From Actinomycetes bacterium (GTDB lineage: Bacteria > Actinomycetota > Acidimicrobiia > Acidimicrobiales > RAAP-2): 36,559 nucleotides of DNA. The DNA lies in contig JAJYQJ010000087.1 in NCBI GenBank assembly GCA_021794655.1, positions 1 to 36,559 of the forward strand. Direction: 5' to 3'. A model generated the notes under the pieces. That model saw nothing but the letters and a program-made list of their open reading frames with translations, made no database searches and was not told where the DNA came from. Shown here in pieces: positions 28,214 to 36,557 of this stretch. A program made the position numbers and the translations under genes. Positions within the stretch are counted from its first letter, which is position 1. Every line of letters starts with the position of its first letter.

Positions 28214-29205
28214 TGGGGGCACGCCTTAACGACGAGACTAAGAGATTCAGGCGGTCAAACCCGCTATTTGGAGTCTTTGAACACCTGAGAGCCCATGGCA
28301 TCGGTCGCGGCGCTCGGCGCGAGATGACCGCGTTCGTCCTCGCAGGCGGTGGGAGCAGGGGCGCCGTTCAAGTCGGGATGCTGAGCGAGCTCGTCGCACG
28401 CGGCATCCACGCCGACCGGGTCTACGGTGCTTCCGTCGGCGCCGTCAACGCGGCCGCCTACAGCGGAGACCCGACCCCTAAAGGGATCGAGGACTTAGAG
28501 AACGTCTGGCGTAATCTGAAGGGTGCCGAGGTCTTCCCAAGGTCTCGACTCGGGGGACCTTGGATGCTCCTCCAACAGCGAGAGTCGGTGCATGCGAACA
28601 CCGGCTTGCGAAAGTTGATCGAAGACGGGCTAAAGTTCGAGAACATCGAGGACTCCGCGGTTCCTTTGGAAGTCGTCGCGACCTCCCTCACCGACGGAGC
28701 AGAACGCTGGATCTCGCGGGGACCAGCCGTCGACGCGCTCCTCGCCTCCGCCGCGATCCCGGCAATCTTCCCCCCGATCCGTCTCAACGACGAACTCCTC
28801 ATCGACGGCGGCGTCGTCAACAACGTCCCGATTCGCCGTGCCCTCGACGCCGGCGCTACTCGAATCTACGTCCTCTTGTGCGGACCGCTCAACTACCGCC
28901 CACCCGCGCCGAGGCGACCGGTCGAGGCCGTCTTGACCGCCTTCTTCGTCGCCGTCCACGCCCGTTTCGTCCGCGAGTTGGCCACCGTCGATCCCGACGT
29001 CGACGTCATCGTCTTCACCGGCGGCGGCGAGCCTTCCGGCGCCTACCGTGACTTCAGCGCGACGCCAGAACTCATCGCCGAGGGAAAGGCGCAGGTCGCT
29101 CGCGTCCTCGACCGGCTCGCCGCACAAGCCGGTACCGCCACCGACTCAAGCGAACCAACCCCGGATCGTTCAGCGCCCGACGAGCTCGGGATGGCGACGG
29201 CTTAG
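28210..29205 (+). CDS. Patatin-like phospholipase (RssA-type)
   Basis: This 331-residue protein has a Ser-Asp dyad acyl hydrolase domain. The oxyanion loop is GGGSRG (residues 46-51) and the nucleophile is Ser75 in GASVG. The dyad Asp199 is in LIDGGVVNN. A third family feature, AIPAIFPP, precedes the DGG. The start at ATG 28210 overlaps the upstream small membrane protein gene by 4 nt; ATG 28324 (MTAFVLAGGG) would be nearer the usual family start but has no ribosome-binding site. Such enzymes cleave phospholipid or lysophospholipid acyl chains; bacterial relatives include housekeeping RssA-like proteins and effector phospholipases. The 3' end overlaps the convergent DUF4395 gene by 36 bp. Confidence 0.88.
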   Translation: MMGARLNDETKRFRRSNPLFGVFEHLRAHGIGRGARREMTAFVLAGGGSRGAVQVGMLSELVARGIHADRVYGASVGAVNAAAYSGDPTPKGIEDLENVWRNLKGAEVFPRSRLGGPWMLLQQRESVHANTGLRKLIEDGLKFENIEDSAVPLEVVATSLTDGAERWISRGPAVDALLASAAIPAIFPPIRLNDELLIDGGVVNNVPIRRALDAGATRIYVLLCGPLNYRPPAPRRPVEAVLTAFFVAVHARFVRELATVDPDVDVIVFTGGGEPSGAYRDFSATPELIAEGKAQVARVLDRLAAQAGTATDSSEPTPDRSAPDELGMATA

Positions 29206-29679
29206 GTCGCCGCACTCTTCGCAGACGTCATCGGGCACGACGCCAACTCGCATCAACAACGCGAATATCTTGCACCCGACGCAGAGTCCAAGTATCGCCT
29301 CGAGTGACGCCGCGACCATCAGCGCTCCGACTATCCACGCCGCGACACCCCATCCCACCGTAAGCACCACGACGAGCGCCCCCGTCGACATCACCGCTCC
29401 AATACCTTGCGCGAACCGTTTCGGTGGTCCCGGAAGCATGCGAGGCGACGAACTCAACCGCGGCGCGACGACCCGCGTCGCCAACTGCCCCAGCGGGCTC
29501 AGCGTCGGCCCGGTCAACACCCGTGCCCAGAACCCATAGACGACCGCGACGAGCAACCACCGCTCCTCGGACACGATCGACGCCGCACACAGTAGGACGA
29601 CACCCGTCGCAACCGACCTCGCCGCCACCTCGTTCACCGGGTTCGGGAAGCTAAACAACCCTTCACTTCGATCGGACAT
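29170..29679 (-). CDS. DUF4395 integral membrane protein
   Basis: The 169-residue membrane protein starts at ATG 29679 with GAGGAG 6-7 nt upstream. DUF4395 hallmarks are visible: FPNPVNEVAARSVATG near the N-terminus, TGPTLSPLGQLATRVVAP, then GPPKRFAQGIGA and a Cys pair in GLCVGCKIF. About four hydrophobic helices are present. A CEECGD motif near the C-terminus adds another possible redox or metal Cys pair. Members often sit beside thioredoxin- or rhodanese-like genes, and thiol chemistry has been suggested; no such partner is adjacent here. The gene is convergent with, and overlaps, the patatin gene. Confidence 0.87.
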   Translation of the reverse strand: MSDRSEGLFSFPNPVNEVAARSVATGVVLLCAASIVSEERWLLVAVVYGFWARVLTGPTLSPLGQLATRVVAPRLSSSPRMLPGPPKRFAQGIGAVMSTGALVVVLTVGWGVAAWIVGALMVAASLEAILGLCVGCKIFALLMRVGVVPDDVCEECGDLSRRHPELVGR

Positions 29680-30133
29680 TCGACGCTCCTCTTCGACCGC
29701 TATTCCTCGGACTCTCGTCCCTCTTCAACTCCCGACCCCCTCCGTCAGCCGCCCTCGCAGCTACTCGCAATATATTACCTCTTTGGTCGGGTTTAGGTCC
29801 AGCGCGGCAACCCCCCAGGTCACCGCGGTCTTTTGACCATCGGTCTTTTAACCATCATCCGACGCCCGCCTCGTGACGGCCGCGAGTAGTAAGGGAGCGC
29901 CGCGGCCCCCCAACCACCTCAATTGCGACCGGTGGAATTGGCCGACCCTGAACGGCGGCGACGGTCGCGCCACGAGTCGTTTACCGAGTTCCGCGAGCGT
30001 GGTCAGATTCGCAATCCAGGCCACCGAAGTGATCGTTGAAGAGGAACTCGGGTAGGACGTCGGAGATTTGATCGCAAGCTAGACGCTCCCGTGATAGAAA
30101 CGGCTGGCAACCACGGCTCGACCAGGAGGACAG
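29680..30133. other. Divergent intergenic region with operator-like direct repeat
   Basis: This 454-bp spacer lies between divergent genes. The sequence CGGTCTTTTGACCAT (29826-29840) is repeated directly as CGGTCTTTTAACCAT (29841-29855), with 14 of 15 matches. Each unit contains an inverted GGTC/GACC-like pair around TTTT. No gene or structured RNA was recognised. AGGAGG at 30124-30129 serves the next gene. Confidence 0.5.
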
Positions 30134-30907
30134 ATGAGCGACGTCTCGCGGGGAAGCGGGTGGTGGATCGCCGCGGACAACAAATGGTACCCGCCGGAGT
30201 CGCACCCCAACTACCAGGCGTCCACCGCAACCCCCGGGACCCCCTCGTCGAGCCTTGAGCCCGCGTCGCTTCAAGTTACGCCACGAGTTGTCGGAAACGA
30301 TCGCAACCGCCGTTCTCGGGTACAGATAGGCGGTTCTATTGCAGTCGTCGCTGTTGTCGCTGTTGTCGCCGTCTTTGTGATCGTCGTGACTCTAAAGAGT
30401 GGCGGGGTCTCAGTGTTCGAACCCGGTCACGGGTCGGCAACTATCACATGGAAACAGGCCGGGGGCGGATATGGCCTGCCACCGAGGCCGTTCACGGGCT
30501 CGGTTAACAAGAGTTCGCTCTTCGGAACTGCGACTCAGCCAGGTCGGCCGAGTGTGAAACCGAACCAGCCGGTGACCGCCGAGTTTCACATCTCCACGTG
30601 GACCGGGATGCTTGCGGGTAGGCCGTTTAACTTGAAGTTGACGGCATCGGTCGTTGCAAACCGAAAACTTCGGCCACCGACGCCAAAGAACCCACAGGCC
30701 GATCTCAGCGAGTCCGTCTCTTTCAAGGTGACAGGTTCGTACGGATCTCAACCTGTGCATGGCGTCGCGCTTTGGAGCCTTTCCAGGTCATCCCTACTAC
30801 GTTTCACTGGAACGATCGGCAACGTCGGGGTCACCGGCACGATATCGAACCCGAACTACAACGGGAAGACCGCCGCCGCAAGAGTCCTCTTCACGGTCAC
30901 CAACTAG
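30134..30907 (+). CDS. GWW/KWYPP-motif membrane-anchored protein of unknown function
   Basis: This 257-residue protein has a strong ribosome-binding site (AGGAGG, 4 nt before the ATG). The N-terminus carries GWWIAADNKWYPPESHP, a short motif found at the start of many acidimicrobial and other actinobacterial membrane proteins (DUF2510-like in style). A Ser/Pro/Thr linker and one membrane helix at about 67-86 (GGSIAVVAVVAVVAVFVIVV) follow. The extracellular part has regularly spaced beta-type stretches ending TGTISNPNYNGKTAAARVLF. No enzyme motif was recognised. The topology suggests a cytoplasmic GWW motif and an external beta domain. It converges with the subtilase gene. Confidence 0.7.
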   Translation: MSDVSRGSGWWIAADNKWYPPESHPNYQASTATPGTPSSSLEPASLQVTPRVVGNDRNRRSRVQIGGSIAVVAVVAVVAVFVIVVTLKSGGVSVFEPGHGSATITWKQAGGGYGLPPRPFTGSVNKSSLFGTATQPGRPSVKPNQPVTAEFHISTWTGMLAGRPFNLKLTASVVANRKLRPPTPKNPQADLSESVSFKVTGSYGSQPVHGVALWSLSRSSLLRFTGTIGNVGVTGTISNPNYNGKTAAARVLFTVTN

Positions 30908-30917
30908 CGCTCCCCGC

Positions 30918-30974
30918 TACGAGTTGAGAGTTGCGAAATCCACAGTGCGAGTTACGAGTTGAGAGTTGCGAAAT
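30918..30974. repeat. 22-bp perfect direct repeat between convergent genes
   Basis: TACGAGTTGAGAGTTGCGAA plus AT occurs at 30918-30939 and again at 30953-30974, separated by 13 bp. It fills the gap between the GWW-protein and subtilase stop codons. No terminator hairpin with a T-run was found. Confidence 0.85.
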
Positions 30975-31030
30975 AAGAGCACGCGAGCGATCGCGTTTCC
31001 CCGTTGATCGGCTCCGCGACGGTTACGTTC

Positions 31031-34000
31031 TCAACCGACCGCCATTCCGACCATCGGTTTGTTGAGCGGCTTGCCACCCATCGACCCAAAGAACGGGGCG
31101 TCGAACGCGAAGATCCCACCGTCGGAGGCGTCCATCCAATAACCACCGGTGACAGGGTCAACCGTCATCCCGACGATCGGCTCGTTGAGCGGCTTTCCGC
31201 CCATCGACCCGTGGAACTTTGCGGAACCGAATGCGAAGATCCCGCCGTCGGAGGCGACCGTCCAGTAGCCGTTGCCACCGGGGGTCGCGGTCATCCCGAC
31301 CATCGGCTTGTTGAGTGGCTTGCCACCCATCGACCCGTGGAACGGGGCGTCGAACGCGAAGATCCCACCGTCGGAGGCGACCATCCAGTACCCACCGGTA
31401 GCAGGGTCGATCGTCATCCCGACGATCGGCTTGTTGAGCGGCTTGCCGCCCATCGACCCGTGGAACTTTGCGGAACCGAATGCGAAGATCCCGCCGTCGG
31501 AGGCGACCTCGTAGTAGCCGTTGCCGCCGGGCGTCGCGGCCATCCCGACGATCGGCGCGTTGAGCGGCTTGCCGCCCATCGACCCGTGGAACGGTGCGTC
31601 GAACGCGAAGATCCCACCGTCGGAGGCAACCATCCAGTATCCACCGGTAGCGGGGTCAACGGTCATGCCGACGATCGGCTTGTTGAGCGGCTTGCCGCCC
31701 ATAGAGCCGTGGAACCGGACAGCGCCGAACGAGAAGATCCCTCCGTCGGCGGCGACCTCCCAGTAGCCGGTGGGGGCTGGAGGCGTAGGCGGACCGCCGC
31801 CCGTGGGCGCAGTCGAGTTCAAGTTGTTCGTGTTGTAGAGGTCGTGGTGGTTCTCCGGCCACGGACCGCTGCTCGCCGTGGCTGGCTCTGGCGTCGACCA
31901 GGCCCACAGATACCCTTCTCGTGTCCCGGCGGCCAGCACTTGGTTAGCGAGGCCCCCAAAGCGACCAAAGACCGCACTGTTGGTTAGCCAACCCCCGGTG
32001 AATTTCGGGAACCCGGGTGCCTCTTGGCCGGCGGCGTTGAACGCCCTTATGTCGTAGAGGGAGCTTCCCTGCACGACGTAAGCGACGCCGCCCGCGATGT
32101 CGGCGACGATCGGTTGGGTCAGTAGGGGCATACCGTTCAACAATTGCGGGAACCCACTACGCAACGCTCCGGTGCACGCGTTCCAGGAGTCGAGTTGGGA
32201 CTGGTTCCCCGCTTGTTTCGCCGGTAGAGCGGCGTCCTCGACCGCCCCGAAGCTGACGGCGCCTGCGAGGATCGTCAACGGGCAACTCGCGCTCGAAGAC
32301 GGATTGAGCGGCGCCATGATCGGACTGGAGAAAAATGGGATCGTAGGTTGGGACGTGGAGTTCGACCCTGACCCATAGGGACTCAGAGCGCCGACGTTCG
32401 GTCGCGATGGACTACCACCGTAACCGAGATAAGAACTTCCGTTTGGGTTCAACACGTACGGAGGTCCGACCGTCGCCATGACCGCAGTTTGGAGTTGTCC
32501 GGTGGACTTTACCGACGCGAGGGTTGGACTCTGGGAGACCCCATTGCCGATGTCGGGGAGAACCGGTGCCTGGAGGTTCCCGATCGCAACCGGCCAACCC
32601 GGAAGAAAAGCTCCGGGATTGGGATACCCCGGTGGATCGGGTGCACCCGAAGCGGCTGGATGGAGCGACCCGTTGGGGTAGATCGCGTACACCCGCGAGT
32701 TCGCGGAGCCGAGCGGCAGTGGCAGACCGAGTTGGCCTATGAAACCGAGATCGCTGAGCAACGAGTTGGTTATGTTCGCGTTGACCGGTCCTGCATAGTC
32801 CTCGTTCGAGCCGACGATCACGTCAGGAGGTCCAGAACCTCCGTTCAAGTTCCCGATCGCTGGAGTCGCGACGAGCTTGGTGCCGATGAGCGCGTTTGCA
32901 CCGGAGGAGAACGTGACTTGGTTTGTCGATGGGTTCACCGAAGCGACCTTCGTCGGGTCAACGACCAGAACGGGCCACCCGGGTACCGGCGTGCCGTTCG
33001 GCTGCCACGCATAGACGTGGCGGTCCATTGCCGCGGCGACGATGTCGAGTTGACCGTTGCCTTGAAGGTCTGCGAGCGCAGGCGCCGAGAAAATACCCGG
33101 CAACAACCGGTTCGATGAATTAGTGATCGAGGGTTGTGAGTAGGCCGGGTTCGTTTGGACGGGGAACCCGGGCAGGAGTTGGCCGGCTGCGTTCCAAGCG
33201 TAAACGTGCCCTGTCAGGTCGGTCGCGACGACGTCTAGACCAGCGCCGGGGGATCCAGAGAGGTTGCCTACTGCGACTCCTCCGATGGTCTCACCTCGAG
33301 GTGGCGTGACTCCTCCGGTGGTGAACGCCGCTTCGCCGGAGTGGTACGCGAGGTAGTTGGTGTGGACCGGCCATCCTGGCAGCTCGGAGCCGTTTGGTAG
33401 GTAAGCGTGGATCGTGCCGTCAGCATCAGCTACAAGAAGGACGTCGGTTCCACCCGGGCCGAGGGGGGCGAGCTTCGGCGCGGCAACGATCGATCCACCG
33501 AGGCGCTTTGGGAACCCACTCAGGAGTGTCGGATCGAAGTGCAAGTAGTCTGCGCGCCGTGCCATCCCGACGAGACCGTTAGCAGCTTTAACCTGCAGAA
33601 GGAGCGTGAACGTAGTCGCGTTAGGATTCGGGGTTCCGTTCGGGAGAGTCGGAGGCTGGTTGAAGTTAGTGCCAGCGGGAAACAGCGACGCGATCGCCGA
33701 GACGGGGATGTTCGCGATCGGGCCGTTTAGACCTGTCGAGCCACCCGACCCTGTCCCTTGCGCCATGAGGTGATAGGAGTCAAGTGCCGGCTGAGCGCCC
33801 ACGCCGGCGAGAACCTGCCAGGTGAAGGTCCCCGGCGTTCTGATCGCCGCGACGTGTCCGTCCACCGGAACGGTCGCTCCAGGCTGGGACGGATCGAACG
33901 TCTGGAACCAAGAAGGAGACGTCATCGAGGCTTCGGGGGGAATCTGCCCGTTGGCTATTCGGTTCACGATGTTCGCCGCGTTGACCCTGCCGTAGCCTGT

Positions 34001-36115
34001 CCACATATTGAAACCAGCTTGTGTCGGGAACCGGCTCGTCGGCGGAGCGGCGTTGGATAAGAACGGTAGATACTGTGTGTCCCACGTCACGCCGTAGTTG
34101 TTCTGCGGGGAGGGTCCTGCTGCGTCTTGGAAGTCGACCGAGTTTGCGCTCATGGTTACGAGCTGTTTGATCTCGTTCGCCGAGAGCGGGACGCTCTGAC
34201 CCGATACCGTCTTTAACCCCGGATACGGCTGGAGCGTACCGTTCGCGACGGCGTCGGCCGCAGCCGACTCAGCGAGCCCGACTATACCTCCCAGGACTCC
34301 AGAGGCCTGGGAGGTGCACTCAACACTCTCGACGGCTACTGAAATGTTCGCGCCGTAGTTGGAGCAACCGTTGAAGTACAAGGAACTAGGAGGGTTGACC
34401 GCGGGGTAGGACTGTCCGAGCAACGGGACGCTCGGGAAGGGCAGGACGCTGGAAGCGACGATCGTGTGAGACAGAACGGTCGGAAGGTTGTGATGCTGCG
34501 ACGACTCGTCGGCGGCTGATACGACGACAGGGACTCCGTGAGCCTGCGCGTATCCGATCGCCTCGCGGGCTGTAGGTGTGATGTCATAGCCACCCATCGC
34601 GGCTTCGATGACCGAGGCGCCCGAGTCGACCGCGAAGAGTACCCCCTGGGCGAAAGCGTTACCGCTCGCCATGAACGAGTCTCCGGTACGCACCGGTAAG
34701 ATCGTGCAGTTAGGACAGGCTCCGACCTGGCTGCCCGTCGCATTGGCGGCCCCGCCGACGTCGAGGGCACGGCCGGTCCCGTGGCCGTAGCTAACGGTGT
34801 CCTCGGGGTTATTCGTATTGTTGAGGAAGTTCCAGCCCGAGATAGCCTCTGTAAAACCGGCTGGCGAAGCCGCCGAGTAAGAGGAGTTCGAGGAGTTACA
34901 GTACGTCGGGCAGTAGTACGGCGAGCTCGGTGTGCCAAAGGCGGTAATAAGGTCCATCGGAGATATGAAGCTGCTGCAGTGAAAACTGGCTTCCACTTTT
35001 AGGACTCTTGGATCGTTGGCCCACTGGGCCGCGTTGATGACTCCGGTGTTGTTCAAGTCGTAAGGGTTTGAGTCCGCGAACTTCACCCCTTGGGCTTCGA
35101 GCTGTGGCTTCGTCAGACCGGCGGAGTTCTCCGGCCAGGGGAGCGCGGCAGGGTTCAAGTAGTCTTTGTTCACGAGTCCGGCGTTGCACCACTGGATACC
35201 CGAGTCGAGTACCGCGACGACCGTCGTAGGCCTTCCGGTCGTCACCTGCCAAGCCCGGTCGACCGAGTTCCCGATGACCCCGCAGAGTTCTTGGGGACTG
35301 GCCGAGACCTGTGTAAAGAGGTTCTTCGTTACGTTAGAGGGACGACGGTAGGTAGCACTCGTGAGCGTCGTAGAGGCGTTCCCGCTACTCCAGTTCCCCG
35401 GGCGAACTGGAGGGGAAGAGACCGCCGTATGGTCGTAGGACTGGTAGTCCATCGGGTTTGAACCGGCGGGCGGAGCCGGCCACGGCACGTCTCCAGTCGT
35501 GCTCTGCGTCTGGTTGCTCCCGGTATTTGGATCCGACGGAGCCGCTGGGCATGTGACTGGCCGCGACGGTGTCGCCCCCGCCGCTCCTACGTAGGGCTTC
35601 GCGCCGTTCGCGACGGTGACGGTGATGCTCGCGGTTGTAGAGTTGTCACTGCACAAAAGTCCTACATAGTTGCTCACCTTGGAGGTGATCGTGTAGGCGC
35701 CGTTGTGCACGGTATCGCTGAGCCACAGACGCGTGAGACCGTTGACGGGTCCCCAGTTCGTTCCCATTAGTTGACCCGTCTCCTCCCAGGAGACCACGGT
35801 CTGATTAGAGGAGTCGGTCACCGAGATATCGACGTAGGGTGCAGGGCAGTACGGCTCCCCACTAGTACCTGACGCGCTCTCTGTAATTGTGACTTGCCCG
35901 CTGACCGTGGACCCGTTCGTTGGCGAGCTGAAAGAAGCCCCCACGGCGCCCGCCGGGGTGACACTGACTGCGAGGCTGAGCGGGAGGAAGCCGACGACGA
36001 CTCCGAGCACCATCAGCGATACGATCACTCGATGCGAGCGGGAGTTCTTCGTCCGCGCCGCCTTGTCGGTCCATGATGCCTTACGCGGCCCTTGGGCCTT
36101 CATTTTCCTGGTCAC
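31031..36115 (-). CDS. Large secreted subtilisin-like (S8) protein with propeller-type region and GYW repeats
   Basis: The 1694-residue exoprotein starts at GTG 36115 with GGGGAGGG upstream. A signal peptide (basic stretch, helix at about 29-50, AGAVGA near 55-60) precedes an Ig-like region (60-172). The S8 domain has Asp304 in VVAVLDSGIQW, His445 in YGHGTG and probable Ser602 in CTSQASGVLGGI. The Ser motif lacks the usual GTSMA, and the oxyanion Asn region reads VSAADESS rather than AAGN, so activity may be reduced or lost. Central repeats such as GLDVVATDLTGHVYAWNAAG and DIVAAAMDRHVYAWQPNG resemble FG-GAP/PQQ propeller blades. Six GYW..DGGIFAF units of ~41 residues form the C-terminus. It follows a paralogue 25 nt upstream. 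Confidence 0.85.
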   Translation of the reverse strand: MTRKMKAQGPRKASWTDKAARTKNSRSHRVIVSLMVLGVVVGFLPLSLAVSVTPAGAVGASFSSPTNGSTVSGQVTITESASGTSGEPYCPAPYVDISVTDSSNQTVVSWEETGQLMGTNWGPVNGLTRLWLSDTVHNGAYTITSKVSNYVGLLCSDNSTTASITVTVANGAKPYVGAAGATPSRPVTCPAAPSDPNTGSNQTQSTTGDVPWPAPPAGSNPMDYQSYDHTAVSSPPVRPGNWSSGNASTTLTSATYRRPSNVTKNLFTQVSASPQELCGVIGNSVDRAWQVTTGRPTTVVAVLDSGIQWCNAGLVNKDYLNPAALPWPENSAGLTKPQLEAQGVKFADSNPYDLNNTGVINAAQWANDPRVLKVEASFHCSSFISPMDLITAFGTPSSPYYCPTYCNSSNSSYSAASPAGFTEAISGWNFLNNTNNPEDTVSYGHGTGRALDVGGAANATGSQVGACPNCTILPVRTGDSFMASGNAFAQGVLFAVDSGASVIEAAMGGYDITPTAREAIGYAQAHGVPVVVSAADESSQHHNLPTVLSHTIVASSVLPFPSVPLLGQSYPAVNPPSSLYFNGCSNYGANISVAVESVECTSQASGVLGGIVGLAESAAADAVANGTLQPYPGLKTVSGQSVPLSANEIKQLVTMSANSVDFQDAAGPSPQNNYGVTWDTQYLPFLSNAAPPTSRFPTQAGFNMWTGYGRVNAANIVNRIANGQIPPEASMTSPSWFQTFDPSQPGATVPVDGHVAAIRTPGTFTWQVLAGVGAQPALDSYHLMAQGTGSGGSTGLNGPIANIPVSAIASLFPAGTNFNQPPTLPNGTPNPNATTFTLLLQVKAANGLVGMARRADYLHFDPTLLSGFPKRLGGSIVAAPKLAPLGPGGTDVLLVADADGTIHAYLPNGSELPGWPVHTNYLAYHSGEAAFTTGGVTPPRGETIGGVAVGNLSGSPGAGLDVVATDLTGHVYAWNAAGQLLPGFPVQTNPAYSQPSITNSSNRLLPGIFSAPALADLQGNGQLDIVAAAMDRHVYAWQPNGTPVPGWPVLVVDPTKVASVNPSTNQVTFSSGANALIGTKLVATPAIGNLNGGSGPPDVIVGSNEDYAGPVNANITNSLLSDLGFIGQLGLPLPLGSANSRVYAIYPNGSLHPAASGAPDPPGYPNPGAFLPGWPVAIGNLQAPVLPDIGNGVSQSPTLASVKSTGQLQTAVMATVGPPYVLNPNGSSYLGYGGSPSRPNVGALSPYGSGSNSTSQPTIPFFSSPIMAPLNPSSSASCPLTILAGAVSFGAVEDAALPAKQAGNQSQLDSWNACTGALRSGFPQLLNGMPLLTQPIVADIAGGVAYVVQGSSLYDIRAFNAAGQEAPGFPKFTGGWLTNSAVFGRFGGLANQVLAAGTREGYLWAWSTPEPATASSGPWPENHHDLYNTNNLNSTAPTGGGPPTPPAPTGYWEVAADGGIFSFGAVRFHGSMGGKPLNKPIVGMTVDPATGGYWMVASDGGIFAFDAPFHGSMGGKPLNAPIVGMAATPGGNGYYEVASDGGIFAFGSAKFHGSMGGKPLNKPIVGMTIDPATGGYWMVASDGGIFAFDAPFHGSMGGKPLNKPMVGMTATPGGNGYWTVASDGGIFAFGSAKFHGSMGGKPLNEPIVGMTVDPVTGGYWMDASDGGIFAFDAPFFGSMGGKPLNKPMVGMAVG
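31034..31768 (-). repeat. Six GYW-DGGIFAF repeats (41-42 residues; ~249-bp doublet period)
   Basis: Each unit reads GYWxVASDGGIFAFxxxxFH, GSMGGKPLNxPIVGM, then DPATG or TPGGN. Two unit types alternate (FDAPFHG with DPATG before, and FGSAKFHG with PGGN before), making a longer doublet period. The DNA copies are nearly identical, favouring recombination. The last unit differs (GYWMDASDGG, APFFGSMGG) and recurs as the last unit of the neighbouring gene. Confidence 0.9.
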
Positions 36116-36140
36116 GTTGAACCCTCCCCGGCGTTTCTGG

Positions 36141-36557
36141 TCAGCTCGAAGTCATGCCGACGATTGGTTTGCTGAGCGGCCGGCCACCCATCGACCCAAA
36201 GAACGGTGCGTTGAACGCGAAGATCCCACCGTCGGAGGCGTCCATCCAATAACCATCGGTGACGGGGTCAACCGTCATCCCGACGATCGGCTCGTTGAGC
36301 GGCTTGCCGCCCATCGACCCGTGGAACTGAGCGGAACCGAATGCGAAGATCCCACCGTCGGTCGCGACCTCGTAGTAGCCGTTGCCGCCGGGCGTCGCGG
36401 CCATCCCGACGATCGGCTTGTTGAGCGGCTTGCCACCCATCGACCCGTGGAACGGTACGTCGAACGCGAAGATCCCGCCGTCGGAGGCGACCATCCAGTA
36501 CCCACCGGTAGCGGGGTCAGCCGTCATCCCGACGATCGGTTCGTTGAGCGGCTTGCC
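36141..36557 (-). CDS. GYW-repeat exoprotein, C-terminal end (truncated by window edge)
   Basis: The frame is open to the right edge, starting GKPLNEPIVGM; about 138 residues are visible. It comprises three full GYW..DGGIFAF units and part of a fourth, almost identical to the tail of the subtilase that begins 25 nt downstream. The final unit again is GYWMDASDGGIFAF with APFFGSMGG, ending VGMTSS and TGA. The N-terminal domains lie outside the window, so the enzymatic class is unknown. Tandem arrangement and shared tails suggest a duplicated exoprotein cluster with a common surface- or wall-associated tail; that role is inferred. Confidence 0.85.
   Translation of the reverse strand, partial: GKPLNEPIVGMTADPATGGYWMVASDGGIFAFDVPFHGSMGGKPLNKPIVGMAATPGGNGYYEVATDGGIFAFGSAQFHGSMGGKPLNEPIVGMTVDPVTDGYWMDASDGGIFAFNAPFFGSMGGRPLSKPIVGMTSS

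Noticed and set aside
31004-31987. Long plus-strand frame with repeated RLVERLAAHRPVE-type units
   Set aside because: It is the exact antisense of the GYW repeat region of the subtilase; its periodicity is inherited from the coding repeats, and it has no ribosome-binding site of its own.
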